A DNA stretch of 64,000 bases, taken from Pseudobacillus wudalianchiensis (GTDB taxonomy: Bacteria; Bacillota; Bacilli; Bacillales; Domibacillaceae). The notes under the pieces were generated by a model, which was given only the letters and a program-made list of their open reading frames with translations, was not told the DNA's origin and did no database searches. Positions 44,913 through 54,431 of the stretch are shown here, piece by piece (the first letter of the stretch is position 1; each line of letters begins with the position of its first letter). Both the position numbers and the translations under genes were made by a program. The stretch covers positions 248,001 through 312,000 of the forward strand of contig NZ_MAYT01000001.1 of NCBI RefSeq assembly GCF_001685015.1. The letters run 5' to 3'.

Positions 44913-45602
44913 ATGACCAAAGAAACGTTTATGATCCGTGATGTTCCGGTGGAAGATCGACCGCGGGAACGATTGATTGCCAACGGGGCAGCAAGTCTGT
45001 CCAACCACGAACTCCTCGCTATTATTTTGCGAACGGGCACGAAAGCGGAGTCCGTTCTGCAAATCGCTAATCGTCTCTTGCAAGCATTTGAAGGCCTTCG
45101 TTTGTTAAAAGAAGCCTCTCTTGAAGAAATCACTTCCATTAAAGGCATCGGTGAAGCAAAAGCTGTTCAAATTATGTCGGCCCTTGAGCTGGGAAGGCGT
45201 ATTAGTCAACTAAAGTTTGAAGATCGTTATGTGATCCGATCACCGGAAGATGGGGCCAATTATGTGATGGAAGAAATGAGATTCCTAACACAGGAGCATT
45301 TTGTTTGTCTCTATTTGAATACCAAAAATCAAGTACTGCACAAGCAAACCTTGTTTATCGGCAGTTTAAATGCTTCGATCGTGCATCCGCGGGAAGTGTT
45401 CAAGGAAGCTTTTCGCCGATCCGCTGCCTCGATCATTTGTATCCATAATCACCCGTCAGGAGACCCGGGACCGAGCAGGGAAGACATTGATGTGACAAAG
45501 CGGCTAGCCGAGTGCGGCAAAATCCTTGGTATTGAATTACTCGATCACTTAATAATAGGAGAAAAGAAATTCGTCAGTCTAAAAGAAAAAGGCTATTTAT
45601 AA
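44913..45602 (+). CDS. radC: RadC-family JAB1/MPN domain protein
   Basis: 229 residues: an N-terminal helix-hairpin-helix region (GASLSNHELLAIILRTGTK; SIKGIGEAKA) and a C-terminal JAB1/MPN domain with the metal motif HNHPSGDPGPSREDI. Despite the name, a DNA repair role is not established for the family. AAAGGAG precedes the ATG. It lies between maf and mreB as in B. subtilis. No clear hairpin terminator follows. Confidence 0.95.
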   Translation: MTKETFMIRDVPVEDRPRERLIANGAASLSNHELLAIILRTGTKAESVLQIANRLLQAFEGLRLLKEASLEEITSIKGIGEAKAVQIMSALELGRRISQLKFEDRYVIRSPEDGANYVMEEMRFLTQEHFVCLYLNTKNQVLHKQTLFIGSLNASIVHPREVFKEAFRRSAASIICIHNHPSGDPGPSREDIDVTKRLAECGKILGIELLDHLIIGEKKFVSLKEKGYL

Positions 45603-45734
45603 CGCTAGGATTTTTTTTTTCATTCGGTTATAATATAAGTTATGATTTTTCCTAGTTGTTTTTGTCGAAAAATAAAAGAATAATGTCAAATCAATCATGA
45701 TAAAAGTAATGGACCGAGAAAGGGAGATACTTGT

Positions 45735-46751
45735 ATGTTTGGAATTGGAAGCCGAGATCTTGGAATAGACTTAGGAACGGCTAATACGCTCGTTTATGCA
45801 AAAGGAAAAGGTGTCGTTGTTCGTGAGCCGTCTGTTGTGGCTCTGCAGACAGATACAAAACAAATTGTGGCAGTCGGAAACGATGCTAAGAAAATGATCG
45901 GCCGTACACCGGGGAATGTAGTAGCCACGCGCCCGATGAAAGACGGAGTAATCGCTGATTATGAAACGACTGCTACGATGATTAAATACTATTTAAAACA
46001 AGCAACGAATAACGGGAAAGGCTTTTTTGCAAGCAAGCCGTATGTCATGGTTTGTGTACCATCTGGCATTACAGCTGTTGAAGAACGGGCGGTCATTGAT
46101 GCGACTCGTCAAGCGGGCGCTCGTGATGCTTATACGATTGAAGAGCCGTTTGCAGCTGCTATTGGCGCTAACCTTCCTGTTTGGGAACCGACAGGAAGCA
46201 TGGTCGTTGATATTGGCGGCGGTACGACAGAAGTAGCGATTATTTCACTTGGCGGCATTGTAACAAGTCAGTCGCTTCGCACAGCAGGGGATGAAATGGA
46301 TGATGCGATTGTCGCTTACATCCGTAAACAGTATAATTTATTAATTGGTGACAGAACGTCTGAAACAATTAAAATGGAAATTGGCTCAGCTGGTGATTTT
46401 GAGCAGTTGCCAAGCATGGAAATCCGTGGCCGTGACCTATTAACTGGATTGCCAAAAACAATCGAAATCACTGGGGAAGAAATCGCTGATGCTTTAAAAG
46501 ATACGGTAACGGCGATTGTGGATACGGTCAAAAGTACATTAGAACAAACCCCGCCGGAATTAGCAGCAGATATTATGGATCGCGGAATTGTTTTGACAGG
46601 CGGCGGCGCGCTTCTTCGCAATCTCGATAAAGTCATCAGCAAAGAAACAAATATGCCTGTGATTATCGCGGAAAATCCGCTTGATTGTGTAGCCATCGGG
46701 ACAGGAATGGCCCTAGATCATATCGACCTATTCAAAAACAAAAATAAATAA
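45735..46751 (+). CDS. mreB: Rod-shape determining actin homologue MreB
   Basis: 338-residue cytoskeletal ATPase that forms membrane-bound filaments and guides lateral-wall synthesis. [18 protein letters not shown] is the phosphate-1 loop, [13 protein letters not shown] is phosphate 2 and [12 protein letters not shown] the adenosine motif. AAAGGGAGA precedes the ATG. A TATAAT at 45629-45634 may be its -10, but no -35 is evident. First gene of mreBCD-minCD. Confidence 0.98.
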   Translation: MFGIGSRDLGIDLGTANTLVYAKGKGVVVREPSVVALQTDTKQIVAVGNDAKKMIGRTPGNVVATRPMKDGVIADYETTATMIKYYLKQATNNGKGFFASKPYVMVCVPSGITAVEERAVIDATRQAGARDAYTIEEPFAAAIGANLPVWEPTGSMVVDIGGGTTEVAIISLGGIVTSQSLRTAGDEMDDAIVAYIRKQYNLLIGDRTSETIKMEIGSAGDFEQLPSMEIRGRDLLTGLPKTIEITGEEIADALKDTVTAIVDTVKSTLEQTPPELAADIMDRGIVLTGGGALLRNLDKVISKETNMPVIIAENPLDCVAIGTGMALDHIDLFKNKNK

Positions 46752-46780
46752 GCAAAGTGGACCATATGGGTCATGAGCGC

Positions 46781-46924
46781 GTCAGGTAATAAGGAAAGTG
46801 AATATTTCTTATGGCCTGACGGCTCGGCTTTATCCGACAGTATAGCGGCTTAAGAAAAGAGAGCCGCCCTGAAACAAGCGCTTTCGCTTTGAATCTATCC
46901 GGCAGCAGCGGACAGCTGCCGGAT
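46781..46924 (+). other. Cluster of stem-loops in the mreB-mreC spacer
   Basis: Three separate inverted repeats occur in sequence: GTCAGG...CCTGAC (46781-46820, with further AATAAGGAAA/TTTCTTAT pairing), GCGGCT...AGCCGC (46845-46867) and a perfect ATCCGGCAGC/GCTGCCGGAT (46897-46924). None is followed by a T-run, so they are not ordinary terminators. They may process or stabilise the mRNA. Confidence 0.6.
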
Positions 46925-46958
46925 TCTAACTTAATGCAAAAAAACAGAGGTGGAGTAT

Positions 46959-47852
46959 ATGCCACAATTTTTTACAAATAAGCGTCTGATTATTTTACTT
47001 GGAAGCATTATTGTTCTTGTCGCTTTGATTGGTTTTTCTCTTCGTGATCGAGAGAATTTATCCTGGCCGGAGCAATTCGTCAAAGACATTGTCGGTTTAG
47101 GGCAAGCAGTGGTGTCTAAACCTGCTAACGGTTTTGCAGGTTTTTTTGATGAAGTGAAAGACTTGCGAAATACATATGAGGAGAATAAAGAACTCAAAGC
47201 AAGGATTGAAAAGACTGCCCAGCTGGAAAGTGATGTGGCCCGTCTTAAAAAAGACAATGAGGAACTTCGAAAAGTAATTGATAAAAAGAAGAGTTTAGCA
47301 GATTACGAGCCGGTACAGGCAACCGTGATTGCTCGCAATCCAGACCGTTGGTATGATGTCCTTACAATCGATCAAGGAGAAGCAAGAGGCATTCAGCCTG
47401 ATATGGCCGTTATTACCGCTGAAGGATTGATCGGAAAAGTAAAAAATACATCAAAATTTACGTCTACTGTTCAATTGCTGAGTGCATACGATTCGAGAAA
47501 CCGTGTATCTGCGGTCATTCAAGGGAAAAGCAACGTCTATGGCGTTATTGAAGGCTATAATCAAGAGGAGAAAGCCTTGCTCATGACGAAAGTTCCTTAC
47601 GATTCTAAAGTAAAGAAGGGCATGTTAGTTGCCACGTCCGGCAAAGGAGGAGTTTTCCCGGAAGGCTTAATCATTGGTAAGATTAAGAAGATGGTTCCGG
47701 ATGAATTTGGTTTAACACAAACGGCTCTTATTACACCGGCAGCATCCTTTAATGATCTTGAGCATGTAATGGTCACAAAACGCAGCATGACGACTGTTTT
47801 TCCAGAAAAAGCGGAGCGTAAACAGGTTCTTGTCGAGGAGGGGAACTTGTGA
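46959..47852 (+). CDS. mreC: Rod-shape determining protein MreC
   Basis: 297-residue bitopic protein. One N-terminal helix (about 10-28), a coiled coil (about 62-110: ENKELKARIEKTAQLESDVA) and a beta-rich extracytoplasmic domain that scaffolds the elongasome. GAGGTGG precedes the ATG; the in-frame GTG at 46950 lies within that site. It overlaps mreD by four bases. Confidence 0.96.
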   Translation: MPQFFTNKRLIILLGSIIVLVALIGFSLRDRENLSWPEQFVKDIVGLGQAVVSKPANGFAGFFDEVKDLRNTYEENKELKARIEKTAQLESDVARLKKDNEELRKVIDKKKSLADYEPVQATVIARNPDRWYDVLTIDQGEARGIQPDMAVITAEGLIGKVKNTSKFTSTVQLLSAYDSRNRVSAVIQGKSNVYGVIEGYNQEEKALLMTKVPYDSKVKKGMLVATSGKGGVFPEGLIIGKIKKMVPDEFGLTQTALITPAASFNDLEHVMVTKRSMTTVFPEKAERKQVLVEEGNL

Positions 47853-48364
47853 AGCGGCTTTATCTTCCTCTCCTTATGATCGTTCTCTTTTTTAGCGACA
47901 GTGTCTTTACAACGGTATTTCCAGAAATGGCTTTCGACGGAAAATACTTCATCATTCCACGCTTTTTTACCGTTGGTTTATTACTTATGGCCATTTTTTT
48001 TGATCGCAATACAGCGATTAAATATGGCTTTCTATTTGGCTTTCTTTTTGATATCTTTTATACCGGAGTGCTTGGGGCTTACATGTTTTTCTTGCCATTA
48101 ATTGTATATATCGTATCAAAGCTTGTGAAAGTCTTACAAAATAATTTATTCATTTTGACCTTTATTGTCTTATTTGGGATCTTTTTGCTGGAGTTAATTT
48201 TGTTCCAGTTAAACGTAATTATTAAGAGGACAGAAATGGATTTAACACAGTTTATGTCGCTTCGCTTAGGGCCGACATTGCTTTTAAATCTGATCTTCTA
48301 TCTTCTTCTAGCGCTCCCGTTAAAAAGTGCTTTTGAGAAGCTTCAGCGCATTTATAATGACTAG
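47849..48364 (+). CDS. mreD: Rod-shape determining protein MreD
   Basis: 171-residue membrane protein with about five helices that partners MreC in the elongasome. GTG start overlapping the mreC stop, with GAGGAGGGG upstream. FGFLFDIFYTGVLGAYMF is the conserved central region. Length and position match the family. Confidence 0.94.
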   Translation: MKRLYLPLLMIVLFFSDSVFTTVFPEMAFDGKYFIIPRFFTVGLLLMAIFFDRNTAIKYGFLFGFLFDIFYTGVLGAYMFFLPLIVYIVSKLVKVLQNNLFILTFIVLFGIFLLELILFQLNVIIKRTEMDLTQFMSLRLGPTLLLNLIFYLLLALPLKSAFEKLQRIYND

Positions 48365-48440
48365 GTTCATAATGATAGAAAAAGAGGAATCGGAAGAGGG
48401 TTTGTCGAATTAATTGGACGACAGAGGTGAATTTCGTGCT

Positions 48441-49127
48441 ATGAAGACAAAACAGAACGTTGTCATTAAAGGGACAAAAGACGGACTTACATTGCATTTG
48501 AATGATAAGTGCGCATACGACGAGCTGCTGCAGGAACTGAAAGAGAAAATGGATGCCGTTAACGGCCAAGAGCACGGTTCGATCCTCACAGTTACTGTTC
48601 AGGCGGGAAATCGTTATTTGCTGGATGAAGATATAGAAGAGATAAAGAAAATAATTAATCAGCGCGAGCATCTTGCTGTAGAGGCCATCAAGTCCAATGT
48701 TATGACGATGGAAGAAGCGATCCGCTGGAAAGAGGAAAGCGAGATTGTTTCATATACAGGAAGAATCCGCTCTGGACAGGTTCTTGAAGTTCCCGGCGAT
48801 TTGCTGCTGATCGGTGACGTCAATCCTGGAGGAACAGTAAAAGCCGGAAGAAATATTTTTATTCTAGGGGCTTTGAAAGGGATGGCACATGCCGGCTGTT
48901 ACGGAGACGAAACAGCTGTGATTGCTGCTGGCCGGATGATGCCGTCCCAACTTAGAATCAGTCATTATTTTAACCGCGCACCTGATCGTTATGAGGAAGA
49001 AGATTATTATGAGACAGAGTGTGCTTACATAGATGATTCTAACCAGATTGTGGTTGACCGCTTGCAGGTGCTTAAGCATCTGAGACCGGGGATTTCTACG
49101 TTTAAAGGGGGAAAGCACAGTGGGTGA
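48441..49127 (+). CDS. minC: Septum site-determining protein MinC
   Basis: 228-residue inhibitor of FtsZ polymerisation. The N-terminal domain (about 1-100) inhibits FtsZ. The C-terminal beta-helix (about 115-220: TGRIRSGQVLEVPGDLLLIG and GGTVKAGRNIFILGALKGMA) dimerises and binds MinD. The ATG at 48441 follows AGAGGTGA. It overlaps minD by eight bases. Confidence 0.96.
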   Translation: MKTKQNVVIKGTKDGLTLHLNDKCAYDELLQELKEKMDAVNGQEHGSILTVTVQAGNRYLLDEDIEEIKKIINQREHLAVEAIKSNVMTMEEAIRWKEESEIVSYTGRIRSGQVLEVPGDLLLIGDVNPGGTVKAGRNIFILGALKGMAHAGCYGDETAVIAAGRMMPSQLRISHYFNRAPDRYEEEDYYETECAYIDDSNQIVVDRLQVLKHLRPGISTFKGGKHSG

Positions 49128-49929
49128 GGCTATAGTTATTACATCTGGAAAAGGCGGGGTCGGCAAAACCACCACTACAGCCAATTTAGGTACCGCACTT
49201 GCATTGCAAGAGAAAAAAGTTTGTTTAGTTGATACAGATATTGGGCTAAGAAACTTAGATGTGGTAATGGGACTAGAAAACCGGATTATTTATGATTTGG
49301 TAGATGTCGTAGAAGGACGCTGTAAAATCCATCAGGCGCTCGTGAAAGACAAGCGTTTTAACGACCTGCTATACTTGCTGCCGGCGGCTCAGACAACAGA
49401 TAAATCAGCGGTCCGTCCTGAGCAGCTCAAAAAATTAATGGAAGAATTAAAACAAGAATTTGATTACATTTTAATAGATTGCCCGGCTGGAATTGAGCAG
49501 GGATACAAAAATGCCGTGGCTGGAGCGAATAAGGCGATTGTCGTAACCACTCCTGAAAAGTCAGCCGTCCGTGATGCTGATAGAGTGATCGGGCTGCTGG
49601 AAAAAGAAGAAGGAATGGAACCGCCGAAGTTAATCATTAACCGCATACGCAGTCATATGATGCAGCAAGGCGATATGTTAGACGTAGATGAAGTAGCGGC
49701 ACACTTATCGATTGAATTACTCGGCATTGTGATTGATGATGATGAAGTCATTAAATCTTCTCATAATGGGGAGCCCGTTGCCCATAATCCAAACAATCGG
49801 GCTTCAATTGCTTATCGTAATATTGCTAGAAGAATCCTGGGAGAGTCTGTTCCCCTTCAACAGTTAGATGATATCAAGGAAGGTTTTTTCACTCGGATTA
49901 AGAAATTTTTCGGTGTCCGTTCAAAATAA
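49120..49929 (+). CDS. minD: Septum site-determining ATPase MinD
   Basis: 269-residue ParA-family ATPase that carries MinC to the membrane. Deviant Walker A GKGGVGKTTT near residue 10, the D-rich VDTDIGLRNLD and the C-terminal amphipathic membrane-targeting helix FFTRIKKFFGVRSK. GTG start with GGGGGAAAG upstream, inside the end of minC. Last gene of the mreBCD-minCD unit. Confidence 0.98.
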   Translation: MGEAIVITSGKGGVGKTTTTANLGTALALQEKKVCLVDTDIGLRNLDVVMGLENRIIYDLVDVVEGRCKIHQALVKDKRFNDLLYLLPAAQTTDKSAVRPEQLKKLMEELKQEFDYILIDCPAGIEQGYKNAVAGANKAIVVTTPEKSAVRDADRVIGLLEKEEGMEPPKLIINRIRSHMMQQGDMLDVDEVAAHLSIELLGIVIDDDEVIKSSHNGEPVAHNPNNRASIAYRNIARRILGESVPLQQLDDIKEGFFTRIKKFFGVRSK

Positions 49930-49944
49930 GAATAGAGTTCAAGC

Positions 49945-49983
49945 AAGCTGCCTAAAAGTGAATAAGCTAGGGCAGCTTTTTTG
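49945..49983 (+). terminator. Terminator after minD
   Basis: AAGCTGCC (49945-49952) pairs with GGCAGCTT (49971-49978), followed by TTTTT. Confidence 0.9.
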
Positions 49984-50061
49984 TTGTCTGAATTCTTTCT
50001 TCTTAATCAGGCTTGTCACTCATATAGTGTACAAACCTGTGTAGAAAAGGAGGAAAGACAC

Positions 50062-50721
50062 GTGAAAGAAGAGAAAGAACTGTTTCCGCTGGTAGAAGAA
50101 AAAGAAGAACTGCATCCCTTGTTCAGCTGGGAACGCTTTTTATTTAAGTGGCTGGCTGGTGCAGCGTTAGTATTATCGACAGCCATCTTGTTTCAGCATC
50201 CCTCGCCTATTTTGGATGATGGACGAGAGTGGATGGAGAAGACAATGGAAAAGGAATTTCCTTTTTCAAAAGCAGCTGAGTGGTATGAAAACGCACTTGG
50301 AGAGCCGCTGCCTTTCACAATAGATGGCTGGAAGGAGAAAGAAGACAGTCCAAGTCAACCAGCTGAGATTGCCCTGCCAGCAGGCGGGCGTATTGTAGAG
50401 GACTTTCAAACGAATGGACAAGGAATCCTCGTGGAGACTGGACCGGCAGAAGAAGTAAAGGCGATCAAAGAAGGGACCGTGATCTTCGTGGGGGAAAAGG
50501 AGGGGCTAGGCAAAACGGTTATTTTGCAACACTCCGATAATAGTGAGTCGTGGTATGGCCATTTGTCTGATTCCTCAGTACAACAGTATCAACGAGTAAA
50601 GGCGGGTAGTACGCTCGCAAAGGCAGAGGCGGGAGAGGATGCAGCAGGCGGGCAGTTTTATTTGGCCATCAAAAAGGATAACGTGTTTATCGACCCAAAC
50701 GAGGTGGTTCCGTTTGAGTAA
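50062..50721 (+). CDS. spoIVFA: Stage IV sporulation protein FA (SpoIVFB regulator)
   Basis: 219-residue bitopic protein: a charged N-terminus, one membrane helix (about 31-48) and an M23/LytM-like extracytoplasmic domain (about 120-215: AIKEGTVIFVGEKEGLGKTV, YGHLSDSS). In B. subtilis it holds SpoIVFB in an inactive complex with BofA in the outer forespore membrane. The GTG start follows AAAGGAGG. It is shorter than B. subtilis SpoIVFA (264 aa). It overlaps spoIVFB by eight bases. Confidence 0.93.
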   Translation: MKEEKELFPLVEEKEELHPLFSWERFLFKWLAGAALVLSTAILFQHPSPILDDGREWMEKTMEKEFPFSKAAEWYENALGEPLPFTIDGWKEKEDSPSQPAEIALPAGGRIVEDFQTNGQGILVETGPAEEVKAIKEGTVIFVGEKEGLGKTVILQHSDNSESWYGHLSDSSVQQYQRVKAGSTLAKAEAGEDAAGGQFYLAIKKDNVFIDPNEVVPFE

Positions 50722-51571
50722 ATGGGCAAAAAATATACATGTTCATCCCCTCTTGTGGGGAGTGGCGGGTGTTTGTATATTGACGGGAACTTTTTTGCAT
50801 CTTTTGCTTGCTTTTAGTGTGATTGTGATTCATGAATTAGGACATGTGGCTGCTGCTCACGCACTTGGCTGGCGCATTAAAAAGGTAATGCTTCTCCCTT
50901 TTGGAGGAGTGGCAGAAGTGGACGAGTATGGAAACCGGCCTTTGCGCGAGGAACTAATTGTCGTACTCGCTGGGCCGCTGCAGCATTTGTGGCTGTTTGC
51001 GGCGGCATGGCTGGTGCATCAAGGAGGAATATTGCCTGACAACATATATGAAGCGTTCTGGCAAATAAACGCAACCATATTGCTGTTCAATTTGCTTCCT
51101 GTTTATCCGCTTGATGGCGGCAAGCTGCTTATGCTCCTTTTTTCTACAGTCCGGCCATTTTTATCTGCTTTTCGCCTCGTCATTATCTGCTCGGCATGCC
51201 TGTTATTCTGCCTGCAACTGCTTGCTTTTCTCTTCTTTCCTTTTCACTTGCAAGTATGGGCATTGTTTTTTTATTTAGCCTGGACACTGTGGCAAGCCTG
51301 GAAAGAAAAACGATACGCTTTTATACGTTTTCTACTAGAACGCCATTACGGCAATAAAGGGTCAGCTGGTTTTTTAAAACCTTTAACGGCACCGGCAGGC
51401 GAACCGGTCATGAATGTATTGGAACGATTTCAGCGTAATGCCAAGCACATTATTTATGTGACAGAAGGGGGAGAAAAACAAGGCAGGCTTGATGAAAATG
51501 AACTGTTGTATGCTTATTTCTCAGAAAAAAGAACAGATTCCCTCCTAAAAGATCTGCTGCCTATCGATTGA
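50714..51571 (+). CDS. spoIVFB: Intramembrane metalloprotease SpoIVFB
   Basis: 285-residue site-2-protease that cleaves pro-sigma-K in the mother cell. The zinc motif is HELGH (in VIVIHELGHVAAAHALGW) and the third ligand lies in NLLPVYPLDGGK. About six membrane helices are followed by a C-terminal CBS-like domain. The TTG at 50714 has GAGGTGG 6 bases upstream and gives the family N-terminus MSKWAKNIHVHPLLW. The longer frame would extend far into spoIVFA. Confidence 0.95.
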   Translation: MSKWAKNIHVHPLLWGVAGVCILTGTFLHLLLAFSVIVIHELGHVAAAHALGWRIKKVMLLPFGGVAEVDEYGNRPLREELIVVLAGPLQHLWLFAAAWLVHQGGILPDNIYEAFWQINATILLFNLLPVYPLDGGKLLMLLFSTVRPFLSAFRLVIICSACLLFCLQLLAFLFFPFHLQVWALFFYLAWTLWQAWKEKRYAFIRFLLERHYGNKGSAGFLKPLTAPAGEPVMNVLERFQRNAKHIIYVTEGGEKQGRLDENELLYAYFSEKRTDSLLKDLLPID

Positions 51572-51624
51572 CGGGAGCGTCTCACAGCAGTAAAGTGAAA
51601 CCAAAAGAGGAAAGCGGGTTTTAT

Positions 51625-53079
51625 ATGAATACGTTAATTGTCAGCCTAAAAGGCAGGGAAAAAAGATTAGCCGTCATGAAAAACGGACAGGCCGATCAAA
51701 TTCATATCTTTCAGCCGTCACACCTCTCACGTGTCGGCTTTATTTATTATGGAATTGTTTCTAAGGTAGAGAAAGGGATGAACGCTTGCTTTGTGAATAT
51801 TGGACTGGAACAAAATGCTTATTTACACAGAAATGATCTGCCCAATCATCAAAATAAACCGATTAGTGAACTGATTCACCAGGGCCAGAAGATCATTGTC
51901 CAAGTGATAAAAGATGGGACAGAAACGAAAGCACCACGGCTAACAGCCATTATTGAATGGCCGAGTGATCTGCTTGTTTATTTGCCTGCAGGTCGTTACA
52001 TTGCCTTGTCAAAAAAGGTAGCAAATGAAAAGAAGCGCAGTGAATGGACAAAATGGATAGAACAGCAGAAACGAGAAGAAGAAGGATTGATTCTTCGCAC
52101 CGCTGCTTTTCATTCCTCAAAAGAGGTACTGCTTATAGAATGGAACCGGCTCCGTCTTCAGCATGAAAAGCTAGAAAAAGAAGCGGAAAAAACAAAAGCT
52201 CCTGCTTTATTAATGGAGAGGCAGCAGCTAAAAGAAGAATTGTTTGCCCGGATGAATGAGCTAGGGCAGGGAGAGTTCATTTGTGACGAGCTGGATTTTC
52301 TATCGAGCGTGAAAGAAGACCCGCGTTTCGAGAAAAATAAGTGGACCACTCTTTTTCATTCATCTGAGGAGGAGGTATTTTCTGCCTTTCACTTACCGAA
52401 TGCAGCGGAGCTTTCTTTAAAACGGATTATTTGGATGCCGAGCGGCGGATTTATCGTTATTGACCGAACAGAGGCGATGACCGTCATTGATGTGAATACA
52501 GGGAAATTTACCGGCAAAAGCAGCCAGCAGCAAACGGTGCTTTTAACGAATAAAGAGGCGGCGATAGAAAGTGCTCGTCAGCTGCGACTGCGTGATATTA
52601 GCGGTATTATTCTCATTGATTTTATTGATATGATAAAGGAAGAAGACCGCCGCCAGATTGAACATATACTCGTTGAGGAAGCAAAGAAAGACCCGAAGCA
52701 AATCTCTATCCGCGGGTTCACCTCTCTTGGACTTATGCAAATTACTCGTAAAAAAACGAAGCCTTCTCTCGTGGAAACACTGACTGTCCCTTGCCGAGTA
52801 TGCCGAGGAACTGGACGGATGATCAGTCCAGAAACAGCTGCTTTTCAGCTTGAAAGAAAGCTATTTGAACTAACGCGAGATGAAGAAGAAGCGGTGCTTG
52901 TAGAAGTGACACCGGACGTTATGACAGTTTTTGCTGGTGAAAAACATGAGTATCATGAAAAGCTAGAGAAGCTGCTTCATAAAAAGATTATTTACAGCGT
53001 GGTTCATTCAGAGGCACCTGTAGGAAACGTCATTCGAACAGGCGATTTTAGAGAGTTGTCACTAAAAGGAACTTCCTGA
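51625..53079 (+). CDS. rng: Ribonuclease E/G family endoribonuclease (RNase G)
   Basis: 484-residue metal-dependent RNase. N-terminal S1 domain (about 35-125: GFIYYGIVSKVEKGMNACFV). The catalytic aspartates lie in TVIDVNTGKF and GIILIDFIDM. The zinc-link CRVCRGTG is near residue 392. B. subtilis has no RNase E/G here and uses RNase Y instead, so this is a real difference in gene content. The ATG at 51625 gives the family N-terminus MNTLIVSLKGREKRLAVM. A TTG at 51568 overlapping spoIVFB is the alternative. Confidence 0.92.
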   Translation: MNTLIVSLKGREKRLAVMKNGQADQIHIFQPSHLSRVGFIYYGIVSKVEKGMNACFVNIGLEQNAYLHRNDLPNHQNKPISELIHQGQKIIVQVIKDGTETKAPRLTAIIEWPSDLLVYLPAGRYIALSKKVANEKKRSEWTKWIEQQKREEEGLILRTAAFHSSKEVLLIEWNRLRLQHEKLEKEAEKTKAPALLMERQQLKEELFARMNELGQGEFICDELDFLSSVKEDPRFEKNKWTTLFHSSEEEVFSAFHLPNAAELSLKRIIWMPSGGFIVIDRTEAMTVIDVNTGKFTGKSSQQQTVLLTNKEAAIESARQLRLRDISGIILIDFIDMIKEEDRRQIEHILVEEAKKDPKQISIRGFTSLGLMQITRKKTKPSLVETLTVPCRVCRGTGRMISPETAAFQLERKLFELTRDEEEAVLVEVTPDVMTVFAGEKHEYHEKLEKLLHKKIIYSVVHSEAPVGNVIRTGDFRELSLKGTS

Positions 53080-53086
53080 AAAGAAG

Positions 53087-53115
53087 TTGACATAAGAGCA
53101 TGAAAATGATAAGAT
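53087..53115 (+). promoter_or_regulatory. Sigma-A promoter of rplU-prp-rpmA
   Basis: TTGACA (53087-53092), exactly 17 bases, TAAGAT (53110-53115), beginning eight bases after the rng stop. Confidence 0.88.
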
Positions 53116-53121
53116 TCTAAT

Positions 53122-53226
53122 GTTATTGTTTGTAGCACCCGTGCTACAACCGCTCATACCAGGTTCTAAGAGTTTGTTTTTAGCAGACCACCTGCGGATG
53201 GCGAGTCTGAGTAATTAAGGAGGTGC
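53122..53226 (+). promoter_or_regulatory. L21 ribosomal protein leader RNA
   Basis: The leader between promoter and rplU contains the strong hairpin TTGTAGCA-CCCG-TGCTACAA-type (about 53130-53149), then CGCTCATACCAGGTTCTAAGA and AGACCACCTGCGGATGGCGAGTCT. Structure and position match the L21 leader known from Bacillus. Feedback by excess L21 is the accepted idea; it is not shown here. Confidence 0.85.
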
Positions 53227-53231
53227 AGGGA

Positions 53232-53540
53232 ATGTACGCAATTATCGAAACTGGCGGTAAGCAAGTAAAAGTAGAAGAAGGTCAAGCTATCTACATTGAA
53301 AAATTAGATGCTGCAGAAGGTGATTCTGTAACATTTGATCAAGTATTATTCGTCGGCGGCGAGAATGTAAAAGTAGGAAGCCCAACTGTTGAAGGTGCTA
53401 CTGTTACAGCTAAAGTTGAAAAACAAGGCCGTCAAAAGAAAATTACTGTTTTCAAATTCAAAGCTAAGAAAAATTACCGTAGAAAACAAGGCCATCGTCA
53501 GCCATACACAAAAGTCGTGATTGAAAAAATCAACGCGTAA
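53232..53540 (+). CDS. rplU: Ribosomal protein bL21
   Basis: 102-residue large-subunit protein binding 23S rRNA. It starts [17 protein letters not shown] and carries the basic rRNA-binding tail [28 protein letters not shown] precedes the ATG at 53232; a longer frame from 53223 lies within that site. Confidence 0.98.
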   Translation: MYAIIETGGKQVKVEEGQAIYIEKLDAAEGDSVTFDQVLFVGGENVKVGSPTVEGATVTAKVEKQGRQKKITVFKFKAKKNYRRKQGHRQPYTKVVIEKINA

Positions 53541-53552
53541 GGCGATGATCAA

Positions 53553-53885
53553 ATGATTCAGGTAGACGTAGTAAGGCAGCCTTCTGGAAGAATTTCTTCT
53601 TTTACTATGGAAGGCCATGCTGAATTTGCTGAACATGGAAAAGATCTCGTGTGTGCAGGAGCAACAGCTGTTTCATTCGGAGCACTAAATGCTATTCTTT
53701 CCTTAACCGATGCCAAGCTCGGCATTGAGCAGGGAGAAGAAGGCGGACTGCTGCGCTGTTTGGTTCCGGAAGATCTTCCGGCCGACATAGACGAAAAAGT
53801 CCAGCTGCTGCTTGAAGGAATGGTTGTTTCTCTGCAAACGATTGAACGTGAGTATAGCAAATATATAAACATTACTTTTCACTAA
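53553..53885 (+). CDS. prp: Ribosomal-processing cysteine protease Prp (YsxB)
   Basis: 110-residue cysteine protease that removes the N-terminal extension of L27. The catalytic pair is His22 (in EGHAEFA) and Cys34 (in LVCAGATAVS), at the same residue numbers as in S. aureus Prp. Its substrate rpmA is the next gene and has the extension. Twelve bases after rplU. Confidence 0.95.
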   Translation: MIQVDVVRQPSGRISSFTMEGHAEFAEHGKDLVCAGATAVSFGALNAILSLTDAKLGIEQGEEGGLLRCLVPEDLPADIDEKVQLLLEGMVVSLQTIEREYSKYINITFH

Positions 53886-54185
<300 letters not shown>

Positions 54186-54208
54186 TAAAAGCTCGATAAA
54201 ATGGAAGT

Positions 54209-54243
54209 GGAAAGCTCTAACCAACCGGTTAGAGCTTTCTTTA
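54209..54243 (+). terminator. Terminator after rpmA
   Basis: AAAGCTCTAACC and GGTTAGAGCTTT form a perfect 12-bp stem around AACC, followed by CTTT. This ends the ribosomal-protein operon. Confidence 0.9.
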
Positions 54244-54296
54244 TGGTTATTTTGAAGCGGCTTTTCATGGTTTGCTATCTCTATTCATTCAATTTC

Positions 54297-54305
54297 TGTT
54301 ATACT
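54297..54305 (+). promoter_or_regulatory. Extended -10 promoter of spo0B-obg
   Basis: TG-T-TATACT, with no clear -35, about 125 bases before the spo0B start. Confidence 0.5.
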
Positions 54306-54431
54306 AATTGGAAAGCCACAACAGGCAGGAAGATTATGGGCATATAATTAGCAATAAAGCGAGTGATGAGAAGGCAGCAGCCAACTTCTCTTTCTTCCAT
54401 ATATGTTTGGCACTAGGGGGTGACCTGTGCA

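Noticed and set aside
45611-45620. T-run after radC as a terminator
   Set aside because: No stable stem directly precedes the ten T residues; only a weak long-range CTAGGA/TCCTAG match surrounds them.
46781-46820. Terminator between mreB and mreC
   Set aside because: The stem is clear but no T-run follows, and mreC must be expressed from the same operon.
50021-50028. Sigma-E -10 (CATATAGT) upstream of spoIVFA
   Set aside because: The -10 is partial and no -35 resembling KMATATT lies at the required distance, so it is not listed as a feature.
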